Assembly (NCBI RefSeq): GCF_900106015.1
Contig: NZ_LT629797.1
Location: forward strand, 124,001 to 188,000
Direction: 5' to 3'
Length of the DNA stretch: 64,000 nt
From: Pseudomonas sihuiensis
Lineage (GTDB): Bacteria > Pseudomonadota > Gammaproteobacteria > Pseudomonadales > Pseudomonadaceae
Below the pieces are notes generated by a model that worked only from the letters and a program-made list of their open reading frames with translations, was not told the origin of the DNA and did no database searches. The number at the start of each line of letters is the position of its first letter. Within the stretch, counting starts at the first letter, position 1. Position numbers and translations under genes: made by a program. Positions 35,368 through 43,075 of this stretch are shown piece after piece.

Positions 35368-36237
35368 ATGCTCGATCCGGTGCTGTTACGCAGTTTTCTC
35401 GCCGTGGTGCAGACCGGTGGTTTCACCCGCGCGGCTGCCAGCCTGCACCTGACCCAGTCCACCGTCAGCCAGCAGGTGCGGCGCCTGGAGGAGCAGCTCG
35501 GTGCCGAGCTGCTCGACCGTAGTGGCCGCTACGTGGTGACCACCACCGAGGGCGAACGCCTGCTCGGTTACGCCAACCGCATCGTCGCACTGATGGACGA
35601 AGCCATGCTGGCGCTGGGGCAAAGTGCGGTGGAGGGCGAGGTGCGCCTCGGCGTGCCGGACGATTTCGCCGCCAACAGCCTGACGCCTTATCTGGCCGAT
35701 TTTGCCGACGCGCATCCGGGCATTCGCCTGGAGATCACCAGTGGTCTGAGTCATGACGTGTGGCGCGCGTTCAATGCCGGCGAGCTGGATCTGGCGTTGA
35801 TCAAGCAACGCGCCGGCAGCGCCAAGGGCCTGGCCAGCTGGGCCGAGCCGCTGGCCTGGCTCGACAGTCGTGCGCGACCGGTGCTGGCGCGCAATCCGGT
35901 GCCGCTGGCGGTGTTTCCGCCCAACGGCCTGTATCGCCTGGAGATGACCCATGCGCTGGATGCCATGGGCAAACCCTGGCGCATCGCTTATGTCAGCAGC
36001 AGCCTGCCCGGCGTCAGCGCCGCAGCCGAGGGCGGCCTGGGCCTGACTCTGCTGCCGCGCCGGTTGATCACCAGCGAGCATCGCGAGCTGGGCGAGGCCG
36101 AAGGCTTCGCACCGGTAGCGCCGGTCGAGGTGGCGCTGCATGCGCGCAACCAGCTGCCCGGTTACGCGCGCGAATTGGCGGCAGCGCTGATCGAGGCTTG
36201 CGAAGGCATCATGAGCCCTGCGCTTAGCTCCAGCTGA
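35368..36237 (+). CDS. LysR-family transcriptional regulator
   Basis: N-terminal helix-turn-helix (GGFTRAAASLHLTQSTVSQQVRRLEEQL) and effector domain. I favour the ATG at 35368 (MLDPVLLRSF) with GGTGG upstream; ATG at 35353 and GTG at 35344 are in frame. 289 residues. Divergent from the allE-like gene across 143 bases, so that gene is a natural target. It overlaps the convergent HAD gene by 14 bases. Confidence 0.85.
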   Translation: MLDPVLLRSFLAVVQTGGFTRAAASLHLTQSTVSQQVRRLEEQLGAELLDRSGRYVVTTTEGERLLGYANRIVALMDEAMLALGQSAVEGEVRLGVPDDFAANSLTPYLADFADAHPGIRLEITSGLSHDVWRAFNAGELDLALIKQRAGSAKGLASWAEPLAWLDSRARPVLARNPVPLAVFPPNGLYRLEMTHALDAMGKPWRIAYVSSSLPGVSAAAEGGLGLTLLPRRLITSEHRELGEAEGFAPVAPVEVALHARNQLPGYARELAAALIEACEGIMSPALSSS

Positions 36238-36877
36238 GGATCGGCCAGCCGGCTTGTTCGGCGTGGGCGCGCAGGGTCGGGTCGGGGTTGACGGTGAACG
36301 GCTTGTCCACCAGTTGCAGCAGCGGCAGATCGTTGCGCGAGTCGGAATAGAAGCTGGCGCCGGCCAGGCTTTCGTCCTGTTCGATCAACCAGCTCTCGAG
36401 GCGAATCACTTTGCCCTCGCGGTAGGTCAGCACGCCCTGGGTGCGCCCGCTGTAGAAGCCGTGCTGCAGCTCCAGATCGATGGCCAAGACCTCGTCGATA
36501 CCGAAGCGCTCGGCGATGGCGCTGACCAGGAAATGCGCCGAGGCGGAGATCACCAGCAGGCGGTCGCCAGCGGCGCGGTGCGCGGCCAGGGTGCGGCTGG
36601 CGTCGCTGTAGAAGATCGGTTCGATCACGTCCTCGACGAAGGGCTCGACCACATGGGCGACCTCCTCGGGCGTGCGGCCAACCAGCGGCGACAGGGTGAA
36701 GGCCATGTAGTCCTCCATGGCCAGGGTACCGGCGGCGTACTGACGCATCAGCTCCTGCTCGTGGGCGAGGAAGGAGTCGCCGTCGGCCCAGCCGATCTTC
36801 ACCATTTCCTGTGTCCACAGGCTGGCGCAGTCGCCGTGGATCAGGGTTTCGTCGAGATCGAAAATCGCCAGGGCCAT
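36224..36877 (-). CDS. HAD-IB family phosphatase, last gene of an ABC-importer operon
   Basis: Haloacid-dehalogenase phosphatase of the phosphoserine-phosphatase-like IB class: motif I DLDETLIHGD (nucleophile Asp and general acid Asp), motif II SAS (about 108-110), motif III lysine in YREGKVIR, and motif IV YSDSRNDLPLL. 217 residues; no signal peptide, so cytoplasmic. The ATG shares a base with the stop of the ABC ATPase gene (TGATG), so translation is coupled. Together with the phosphatase-superfamily gene at 39480 it suggests that an imported phosphorylated compound is cleaved inside the cell; the substrate is unknown. Confidence 0.85.
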   Translation of the reverse strand: MALAIFDLDETLIHGDCASLWTQEMVKIGWADGDSFLAHEQELMRQYAAGTLAMEDYMAFTLSPLVGRTPEEVAHVVEPFVEDVIEPIFYSDASRTLAAHRAAGDRLLVISASAHFLVSAIAERFGIDEVLAIDLELQHGFYSGRTQGVLTYREGKVIRLESWLIEQDESLAGASFYSDSRNDLPLLQLVDKPFTVNPDPTLRAHAEQAGWPILSWS

Positions 36878-37863
36878 CACGCCACCTCCCGGATTGCATC
36901 GGCGCCAATGGCCAGGCTGACGCTTTGGCCGTCGTGGTGCAGGTCGGCGGCGGAGCGGTTGAGCACATCCACCAGCAGCTCCACGCCGCGCGCTTCGACG
37001 CGGTAGCGGATCACGTTGCCGAGCAGGCTATGGCTGCGAATCTGCGCCTCGATGCCGCCGTCGGTGAAGTGAATGGCCTCCGGGCGAATCGCCACGCGGC
37101 TGCCGATCTGTTGGCCGAGCAGGCGGCTGGCAGCCTCGGCATCGAGCAGATTGTAGTTGCCGATAAAACCGGCGGCGAAGGCATCGGCCGGTGCGGTGTA
37201 GAGGGTTTCGGCGTCGCCGCTCTGGACGATCTGCCCGCCGTTCATCAGCACGATGCGGTCGGACAAGACCAGCGCCTCTTCCTGGTCGTGGGTGACGAAG
37301 ATGGTGGTCAGGCCCAGCTCGCGCTGGATAGCGCGGATCTGCTCGCGCAGGTGTTTGCGGATGCGCGCATCCAGCGCCGACAGCGGCTCATCGAGCAGCA
37401 GCAGGCGCGGGCGGGTGACCAGCGAGCGGGCCAGGGCCACGCGCTGGCACTGGCCGCCGGAGAGCTGCTGCGGGTAGCGGTCGGCGTAGTCGCTGAGCTC
37501 CACCAGTTCCAGCACCTCGGCGACGCGCTTGCTGGCCTCGGCGGCTGGGACTTTCTGCATGCGCAGGCCGAAGGCGACGTTCTGTTGCACGGTCATATTG
37601 GGGAACAGCGCATAGCTCTGGAACACCATGCCGATGCCGCGCTTTTGCGGCGCAACGGGTACCAGGTCCTCGCCGCCCAGCAGGATCTGCCCGCCGTCGA
37701 CTGCGGTCAGGCCGGCGATGCAGCGCAGCAGGGTGGACTTGCCGCAGCCGGACGGGCCGAGCAGGGTGATGAACTGACCCTGGCCGATCTCGATATTGAT
37801 GTCGGTGAAGATGGGCGTTGCGCCGTAGCTTTTATGCAGGCCGCGGATATTCAGGTAACTCAT
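36877..37863 (-). CDS. ABC importer ATPase (phosphonate/iron/polyamine-type)
   Basis: 328 residues: Walker A LGPSGCGKST (about 36-45), Q-loop FQSYALFPN, signature LSGGQCQRVALARSL, Walker B LLLLDEPLSALD, H-loop VTHDQEEAL, and a C-terminal regulatory TOBE-like domain after 235. This is the PotA/FbpC/PhnT class that powers type I importers. It overlaps the permease gene before it by 4 bases and touches the HAD gene after it. Assignment to 2-aminoethylphosphonate or related compounds rests on class similarity and on the enzymes in the operon. Confidence 0.9.
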   Translation of the reverse strand: MSYLNIRGLHKSYGATPIFTDINIEIGQGQFITLLGPSGCGKSTLLRCIAGLTAVDGGQILLGGEDLVPVAPQKRGIGMVFQSYALFPNMTVQQNVAFGLRMQKVPAAEASKRVAEVLELVELSDYADRYPQQLSGGQCQRVALARSLVTRPRLLLLDEPLSALDARIRKHLREQIRAIQRELGLTTIFVTHDQEEALVLSDRIVLMNGGQIVQSGDAETLYTAPADAFAAGFIGNYNLLDAEAASRLLGQQIGSRVAIRPEAIHFTDGGIEAQIRSHSLLGNVIRYRVEARGVELLVDVLNRSAADLHHDGQSVSLAIGADAIREVA

Positions 37864-38654
37864 GATTTGTCCTTGTTCAGACGGTTGGCTGCCCAGGTCA
37901 TCAGCAGCACGAACATGAAATAGGAGATCACCAGGGCGCTGGTGAAGTGGCCGCTGTCGTTACGCATGTTGTACAGGTACACCTGCAGCGTCTCGTAGCG
38001 GCTGCCCACCAGCAGGTTGGCGAAGACGAATTCGCCGAACAGGAAGCTGAAGGACAGGAACACCGAAACCATCAAACCCTTGCGCAGATTCGGCAGCACC
38101 ACCATGAAGGCCGCGCGCCAGGTGCTGGCGCCGAGCAGGTGGGCGGCGTCCATCAGGTCGCGCAGGTTGATCGCCTGCAAATTGTTGGTGATGGCCCGGT
38201 ACATGAAGGGCAGGGCGATGGTGAAGTAGCAGCCGATCAGTATCCATGGCGTACCGAGGATCGGCAGCGGGCCGGATGCGAACAGCTGCATCAGGCCCAC
38301 CGAGGACACCACCGGCGGAATGGCGAACGGCAGCAGGATCAGCACGTTCATCACGCCGTCGAGCTTGGGGAAGTGGTAGTTGACCACGAACAGCAGCGGC
38401 AGGATCAGCAGCAGTGCCAGCGCCAGGGCGCCGAAGCAGACCAGCAGCGAGCGGCCGAAGGCGGCGAGAAAGCGTGCATCGCTCCACAGCGCCACGTACC
38501 ACTTGAAGGTGAAACCGCTGGGCAGGATGGTCGCCGACCAACTGGTGGACAGCGAATAGACCAGGGTGCCGAGCAGCGGCAGCAGCAGGATCAGAAACAG
38601 CAGGTAGACCACCAGTTGGTGGAACAGCGGCGAGCGTTTTTCAGCGGGTGACAT
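37860..38654 (-). CDS. ABC importer permease
   Basis: 264 residues, about six membrane helices, with the EAA-type loop near the C-terminus (DLMDAAHLLGASTWRAAFMVVLPNLRKGL) that contacts the ATPase. It overlaps the partner permease by 14 bases and the ATPase gene by 4 bases, implying strict co-translation. PotC/FbpB/PhnV-type. Confidence 0.9.
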   Translation of the reverse strand: MSPAEKRSPLFHQLVVYLLFLILLLPLLGTLVYSLSTSWSATILPSGFTFKWYVALWSDARFLAAFGRSLLVCFGALALALLLILPLLFVVNYHFPKLDGVMNVLILLPFAIPPVVSSVGLMQLFASGPLPILGTPWILIGCYFTIALPFMYRAITNNLQAINLRDLMDAAHLLGASTWRAAFMVVLPNLRKGLMVSVFLSFSFLFGEFVFANLLVGSRYETLQVYLYNMRNDSGHFTSALVISYFMFVLLMTWAANRLNKDKS

Positions 38655-39483
38655 GGTAGCTCCGGCGCAGCAGCCATTGGTGGACGATGGTGATCAGGGT
38701 CATCAGGCCGACCAGCACCATGGCCAGCGCGCTGGCCATGTTCGGGTCGAGGAAGATGTCGCCGGAAACCATCGCCGCGATACGGATCGGCAGGATGTTG
38801 AAGTTGCCAGTGGTCAGCGCATACACCGTGGCATAGGCGCCCAGGGCGTTGGCCAGGAGGATGACGAAGGTACCGAGCAGCGCCGGGGTCAGCACCGGCA
38901 GGCCGATATACCGCCAGAACTGCCAGGTGCTGGCGCCGAGCAGTTCGGCCGACTCGCGCCAGTCTTCGCGTAGGGCGTCGAAGGCCGGATAGAGCAGCAA
39001 TACGCCGAGGGGAATCTGGAAGTAGGTGTAAAGGACGATCAGGCCGGTCTTGGAGTAGAGGTTGAAGTCCTCGATCACCCCCATCTGCTTGAGCAGGATG
39101 GTCAGCGCGCCGTTGAAGCCGAGCAGGATGATGAAGGCAAAGGCCAGCGGCACCCCGGAGAAATTGCTGGTCATGTTGGAGAAGGCCATGACGAAATCGC
39201 GCAGGCGGCTGCTGACCTGGCGCAGCGAATAGCTGCCGATGATGGCGATGACGATGCCGAACAGGCTCGACCAGAAGGCCACCTCCAGGCTGTGGCGCAT
39301 GGCCTGGCGGTAGAACGCCGAGGAGAAGGCCTGCTGGAAGTTGCCCAGGCCCCAGCCTTCGGCGGTGTTCAGGCTGTTGCTCGCCACCCAGGCCAACGGT
39401 GCGATCTGGAAGGCGAAGAAGAACAGGGCGAAGGGTACCAGGCACAGCAGTGCCCAGCCCTTGCTGGAAATGGTGGACTTCAT
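38641..39483 (-). CDS. ABC importer permease
   Basis: 280 residues, about six helices, EAA loop DALREDWRESAELLGASTWQFWRYIGLPVL. I use the ATG at 39483 (MKSTISSKGWALL), which overlaps the stop of the phosphohydrolase gene by 4 bases (ATGA). PotB/PhnU-type partner of the other permease. Confidence 0.9.
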   Translation of the reverse strand: MKSTISSKGWALLCLVPFALFFFAFQIAPLAWVASNSLNTAEGWGLGNFQQAFSSAFYRQAMRHSLEVAFWSSLFGIVIAIIGSYSLRQVSSRLRDFVMAFSNMTSNFSGVPLAFAFIILLGFNGALTILLKQMGVIEDFNLYSKTGLIVLYTYFQIPLGVLLLYPAFDALREDWRESAELLGASTWQFWRYIGLPVLTPALLGTFVILLANALGAYATVYALTTGNFNILPIRIAAMVSGDIFLDPNMASALAMVLVGLMTLITIVHQWLLRRSYHVTR

Positions 39484-40286
39484 GCAAGCAGCTCCCTGCA
39501 CCAGGGTTTGTCGTGGGCCGCGCCGAGTAGCTGGCAGATGGTGCCGCACAGCTCGGTCTGTTGTGGGCGGGCTGCAGGATCGAGGCTGAACGCGCTGCCG
39601 AGAACGATCAGCGGCACTTCGCGCTCTTCCGGCAGCACGCCGTTATGGCTGCGGTCGTTGTTCATGCCGTGGTCGGCGGTCACCAGGATCTGGTAACCGG
39701 CGTCGAGCCAGGTCTGGATGTATTCGGCCAGCAGCACGTCGGCCATGCGCGCGGCGTTGCGGTACTGCGAACTGTCGAGACCGTGCTTATGGCCGGCGTC
39801 GTCGATGTTCATCGGGTGCACCAGCAGCAGGTTGGGGCTGTGACGCTGGCGCAGGCTGTCGGCATCGGCGAACAGGTGCGAATCCGGGTAGTGGTCGGCG
39901 TAATAGAAGTGGCCGTGCTGGATCGGTAGCGACGGTTCAAAGGTGTGACGGTCGCGGGAAGCCTGGAAGGGGGCGCGGTTATACAGCTCGCTGACCCAGT
40001 GATAGGCCGCGGCGGCGGTGCTCAGGCCGGCGTCACGGGCGTAGTGGAAGATGCTGCGCTGATTCGACAGGCGCACCACATCGTTATTGACGATGCCGCT
40101 GTCGATGGGCGCCACGCCGGTGAGGATGCATTCGTAGAGCGGGCGGGACAGTGCCGGCAGTGCGCAATCGAGCTTGTACAGCGCGGCGCGCCCGGCCTGG
40201 CAGTAAGCCAACAGGTGGCCCAGCGCATGCTGGGCCACCTGATAGCTCAGGCCATCCAGTACCACCAGGATGACGTTGTGCTTCAT
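39480..40286 (-). CDS. Alkaline-phosphatase-superfamily phosphohydrolase in the importer operon
   Basis: 268 residues of the nucleotide pyrophosphatase/phosphodiesterase fold. Metal-site motifs: VVLDGLS at the N-terminus, PALSRPLYECILTG (probable nucleophile region with serine where many relatives have threonine), NIDDAGHKHG, and VTADHGMNND. There is no signal peptide, so it acts in the cytoplasm, unlike most alkaline phosphatases. It is set between the substrate-binding protein gene and the permeases, overlapping the first permease. Relatives include phosphonoacetate hydrolase and phosphodiesterases; the true substrate is unknown. Confidence 0.8.
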   Translation of the reverse strand: MKHNVILVVLDGLSYQVAQHALGHLLAYCQAGRAALYKLDCALPALSRPLYECILTGVAPIDSGIVNNDVVRLSNQRSIFHYARDAGLSTAAAAYHWVSELYNRAPFQASRDRHTFEPSLPIQHGHFYYADHYPDSHLFADADSLRQRHSPNLLLVHPMNIDDAGHKHGLDSSQYRNAARMADVLLAEYIQTWLDAGYQILVTADHGMNNDRSHNGVLPEEREVPLIVLGSAFSLDPAARPQQTELCGTICQLLGAAHDKPWCRELLA

Positions 40287-40305
40287 GGATTTCTCTCGTT
40301 CGGTC

Positions 40306-40365
40306 GTAGCCCGGATGCAATCCGGGGGCGTACTTGGCGATTGCCCCGGATTTCATCCGGGCTAC
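40306..40365. repeat. REP-type inverted pair inside the ABC operon
   Basis: GTAGCCCGGATGCAATCC facing GGATTTCATCCGGGCTAC. It lies in the 102 bases between the binding-protein gene and the phosphohydrolase gene. Such a hairpin is well placed to leave the binding-protein message more abundant than the rest. Confidence 0.8.
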
Positions 40366-40388
40366 GGATCAATGGTGTCGCGGCCGCA

Positions 40389-41447
40389 TCAATTCATATT
40401 GATGATCACGTGCTCCTGCCACAGGCGCGGCAGGGCCTTGGAGGTGGCCTCCCAGGCAGCGGCATCCTTGATCGGCTGGACCTTGGCGTACTGCTCTTGC
40501 GGCAGCAGCTTGGCCTGCACCTCGGCCGGCAGCTCGATGTGCTCGGCGCGGATCGGGCGGGCGTTGCCCTTGGCCAGGTTGATCTGCCCGGCGTCGCTCA
40601 AGATGTATTCGCGGGTCAGCTTGGCGGCGTTGGGGTTCTTCGCCCATTTGTTGATGATGGTGCTGTAGCCGGAGATCACCGAACCGTCGGACGGGATCAG
40701 CACCTCGAAGCGCTCGGGGTCGATCTGGTCGCGGTAGGACAGGCCGTTGAAGTCCCAGACGATGCCGACTTCCACTTCGCCCTTCTCCAGGGTCTGGATG
40801 GTCGGGTTGGCCAGCGACAGGCGACGCTGCTTGGCCAGTTCGCCATAGAAATCCAGCGCCGGTTGCACGTTGCTCTCGTTGCCGCCCATGGCGATGGCAG
40901 CGGCCAGTACGCCGTTCACGGCTTGCGCAGCGGTGCTCACGTCACCGGCAGAGACCTTGTAGGTGCCGGTCTTGAGGTCGGCCCAGGAGCGCGGAATGTC
41001 CTTGACCAGTTGCTTGTTGACGATGAAGGCGATGGAGCCGGTGTAGGCCAGCATCCAGTGACCGTCCTGGTCCTTGGCCCAATCCGGAATCTGCGCCCAG
41101 GTGCTCGGTTTGTACGGCTGGGTCACGCCTTGCTGTACGGCGATGGGGCCGAAGGCGGCGCCGACGTCACCGATATCGGCGGTGGCGTTTTCCTTTTCGG
41201 CGGCGAACTTGGCGATTTCCTGCGCCGAGCTCATGTCGGTGTCCTGATGCTTGAGACCGTAGAGGCGCGCCAGGTCCGCCCAGGTGTCTTTCCAGTTGGC
41301 CCAGCTGTCGGGCATACCCACGCTATTCACCGCGCCCTCGGCGCGTGCAGCCTGTTCCAGTGCCTGCAAGTCGGTGCCTTCGGCCATGGCGGAGGTCGCC
41401 AGGGCGATGGCCGAACCCATCAGTGAAGCCAGCAGCAGTTGTTTCAT
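40389..41447 (-). CDS. Periplasmic substrate-binding protein of the ABC importer
   Basis: 352 residues with a signal peptide (cleavage after AMA, residue 22). Type-II binding-protein fold of the iron/polyamine/2-aminoethylphosphonate class: WADLKTGTYKVSAGD, VGIVWDFNGLSYRDQ and ISGYSTIINKWAKNPNAA are typical elements. It is the first gene of the operon and has its own likely operator 26 bases upstream of the start. It could bind a phosphonate or a phosphodiester; the ligand is not predictable from residues I can see. Confidence 0.87.
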   Translation of the reverse strand: MKQLLLASLMGSAIALATSAMAEGTDLQALEQAARAEGAVNSVGMPDSWANWKDTWADLARLYGLKHQDTDMSSAQEIAKFAAEKENATADIGDVGAAFGPIAVQQGVTQPYKPSTWAQIPDWAKDQDGHWMLAYTGSIAFIVNKQLVKDIPRSWADLKTGTYKVSAGDVSTAAQAVNGVLAAAIAMGGNESNVQPALDFYGELAKQRRLSLANPTIQTLEKGEVEVGIVWDFNGLSYRDQIDPERFEVLIPSDGSVISGYSTIINKWAKNPNAAKLTREYILSDAGQINLAKGNARPIRAEHIELPAEVQAKLLPQEQYAKVQPIKDAAAWEATSKALPRLWQEHVIINMN

Positions 41448-41472
41448 TGGAAACTCCTTTGCAGTGAGAGTG

Positions 41473-41484
41473 TTGGTCTAGATC
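41473..41484. promoter_or_regulatory. Predicted GntR/UTRA operator upstream of the binding-protein gene
   Basis: TTGGTCTAGATCA at 41473-41485: one mismatch from TGGTCTAGACCA, the palindrome bound by HutC-class GntR regulators such as NagR/DasR and close to PhnF sites. It sits 26 bases before the binding-protein start. The remaining 316 bases of this intergenic region contain the second operator below, a CAGTC-N5-GACTG dyad at 41672-41686, and no gene. Confidence 0.6.
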
Positions 41485-41736
41485 AGCAATACCCGAGCCA
41501 ATCTAAGCGCCTTCGATGACAGTTTTATGTCCGGCCACGGCTGGCAGATGTCTAGGTGCAGCGGGCCGGTGCGCTTCACAAGCGTAGACCATGGATAAGT
41601 GGCTGATTTGCTGGGCTGTGAGTAAGCATGGCGGTGGCATGCGGCGTGCTTGCAGCATGGCTGTCATCTATCAGTCATCTAGACTGCCTAGGCTTGTAAC
41701 CCGTCTGAGCAAGTGACTTTTGCCCTGTCATGGGGC

Positions 41737-41748
41737 TGGACTAGTCCA
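41737..41748. promoter_or_regulatory. Predicted GntR/UTRA operator upstream of its own gene
   Basis: TGGACTAGTCCA, a perfect 12-base palindrome with the same TGG...CCA ends as the site at 41473. It lies 15 bases before the regulator's ATG, suggesting autorepression. Confidence 0.6.
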
Positions 41749-41763
41749 AAAGGGGAAATTTTG

Positions 41764-42480
41764 ATGCGCGAAGAAGCGCCACGGGCCGTCACCATCATCT
41801 GCCGCGCGTTGCAGGAGCAGATCGACCGGGGCCTGTTGCCCTCCGGCAGCAAGTTGCCGGCCGAGCGCAAGCTCAGTGAGTTGTTCGATACCACGCGCAT
41901 CACCCTGCGTGAGGCGCTCGGCCAGTTGGAGGCGCAGGGGCTGGTCTATCGCGAGGAGCGTCGTGGCTGGTTCGTTTCGCCGCAACGGGTGGCCTACAAC
42001 CCTCTGGTACGTACCCACTTCCACGCCATGGTCGCCGAGCAGGGGCGGGTACCGGCTACCGAGGTCCTGAGTGCGCGCTTGATGCCGGCCTCCGCGCAGA
42101 TCTGTCAGGTGCTGGAGCTGCCGGCGCTGTCGAGCGTCTATCAGGTGTGCCGCGCGCGGCGCATCGACGGGCGCCTGGTGCTATATGTCGAGCACTACCT
42201 GAATCCGGCCTACTTCCCCGGCATTCTCGAGTTCGACCTGACTCGCTCGCTGACCGACCTGTATGCCAGCGAGTACGGCATCCACTACGGTCGCGTGCGC
42301 TTCGACATGGTACCCACCGCGCTGCACGCCGAAGCCGCGGCCAGCCTCAAGGTGGCACCGGGCAGCCCGGCGCTGCGCATCACCCGGGTCAACCGCGATC
42401 AGCACGGGCGCATCATCGACTGCGACCTGGAGTTCTGGCGCCACGACGCCATTCACGTCAGCGTCGAAGTCCCCGAGTAG
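41764..42480 (+). CDS. GntR-family regulator with UTRA ligand domain (HutC class)
   Basis: 238 residues: winged helix-turn-helix (about 8-70, LPAERKLSELFDTTRITLREALGQLEAQG) and UTRA ligand-binding domain (about 90-235). It faces the ABC/phosphohydrolase operon and is its probable regulator, with the imported compound or its product as effector. PhnR and PhnF, which control phosphonate uptake, belong to this class. The ATG at 41764 has a GGGGA site; an upstream extension from 41713 lacks family features. Its stop codon is the TAG of a TAGGGTGCGC repeat. Confidence 0.85.
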   Translation: MREEAPRAVTIICRALQEQIDRGLLPSGSKLPAERKLSELFDTTRITLREALGQLEAQGLVYREERRGWFVSPQRVAYNPLVRTHFHAMVAEQGRVPATEVLSARLMPASAQICQVLELPALSSVYQVCRARRIDGRLVLYVEHYLNPAYFPGILEFDLTRSLTDLYASEYGIHYGRVRFDMVPTALHAEAAASLKVAPGSPALRITRVNRDQHGRIIDCDLEFWRHDAIHVSVEVPE

Positions 42481-42567
42481 GGTGCGCTGCGCGCACTGAG
42501 GTCGCCGGCAGACTGTGAATCGCCAGTGCGCAAGGACTACGGAGAGGCGATGCGCACGGCGCACCCT
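42478..42567. repeat. Inverted repeat (TAGGGTGCGC family)
   Basis: TAGGGTGCGCTGCGCGCAC at one end and GCGCACGGCGCACCCT at the other. Related arms occur near 48652-48672 and 61039-61060. The rest of the 187-base gap to the YciI gene shows nothing else. Confidence 0.6.
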
Positions 42568-42667
42568 GCCGTTCGTCGGCTTCTGTGATGTTTTTGCGGC
42601 CAATGTCGAAATGTGCTCGCCGCGTTCGACTATCCAGTACCCACCCGCCAAGGAACTGGAGTGCGTC

Positions 42668-43042
42668 ATGAAATACCTCTGCCTCGTCTACGCCAACGAA
42701 CAGGAGCTGCACAGCTCCCCCGACAGCCCGCATGACAGCGAGTGCTTCGCCTACGCCAATGCAGTACAGGAGAGCGGGCGCATGCTCGCTGCCGAGGCGC
42801 TGCAGTCGGTGCAGACCGCCACCACCGTGCGCATGCGCGGCGGCAAGCTGGCGATCACCGACGGCCCCTTCGCCGAAACCAAGGAGCAACTGGCCGGCTT
42901 CTATCTGGTGGAGGCGCGCGACCTCAACGAGGCGATCCAGCTCGCCGGACACATTCCCGCTGCCCGTGTCGGCTGCGTGGAGGTGCGTCCGGTGCGTGAG
43001 CTGGATATCCAGCCGGCGCAGCTGCAGGCCGGCCAGCACTGA
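42668..43042 (+). CDS. YciI-like (DGPF domain) protein
   Basis: 124 residues of the YCII/DGPF ferredoxin-like fold; the signature DGPFAETKEQLAGFYLVEARD is complete and the start MKYLCLVYANEQEL is typical. Members often sit with ECF sigma factors or with small enzymes; here it heads a three-gene group with DUF899 and SnoaL-like genes. Biochemical role unknown. Confidence 0.85.
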   Translation: MKYLCLVYANEQELHSSPDSPHDSECFAYANAVQESGRMLAAEALQSVQTATTVRMRGGKLAITDGPFAETKEQLAGFYLVEARDLNEAIQLAGHIPAARVGCVEVRPVRELDIQPAQLQAGQH

Positions 43043-43075
43043 GCCGGCAAGGCTCGATCAACCGGGAGAACCGCT

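Noticed and set aside
39945-41426. A 493-codon open frame opposite the phosphohydrolase and binding-protein genes
   Set aside because: It spans two well-supported genes on the other strand and reads through the REP pair between them.
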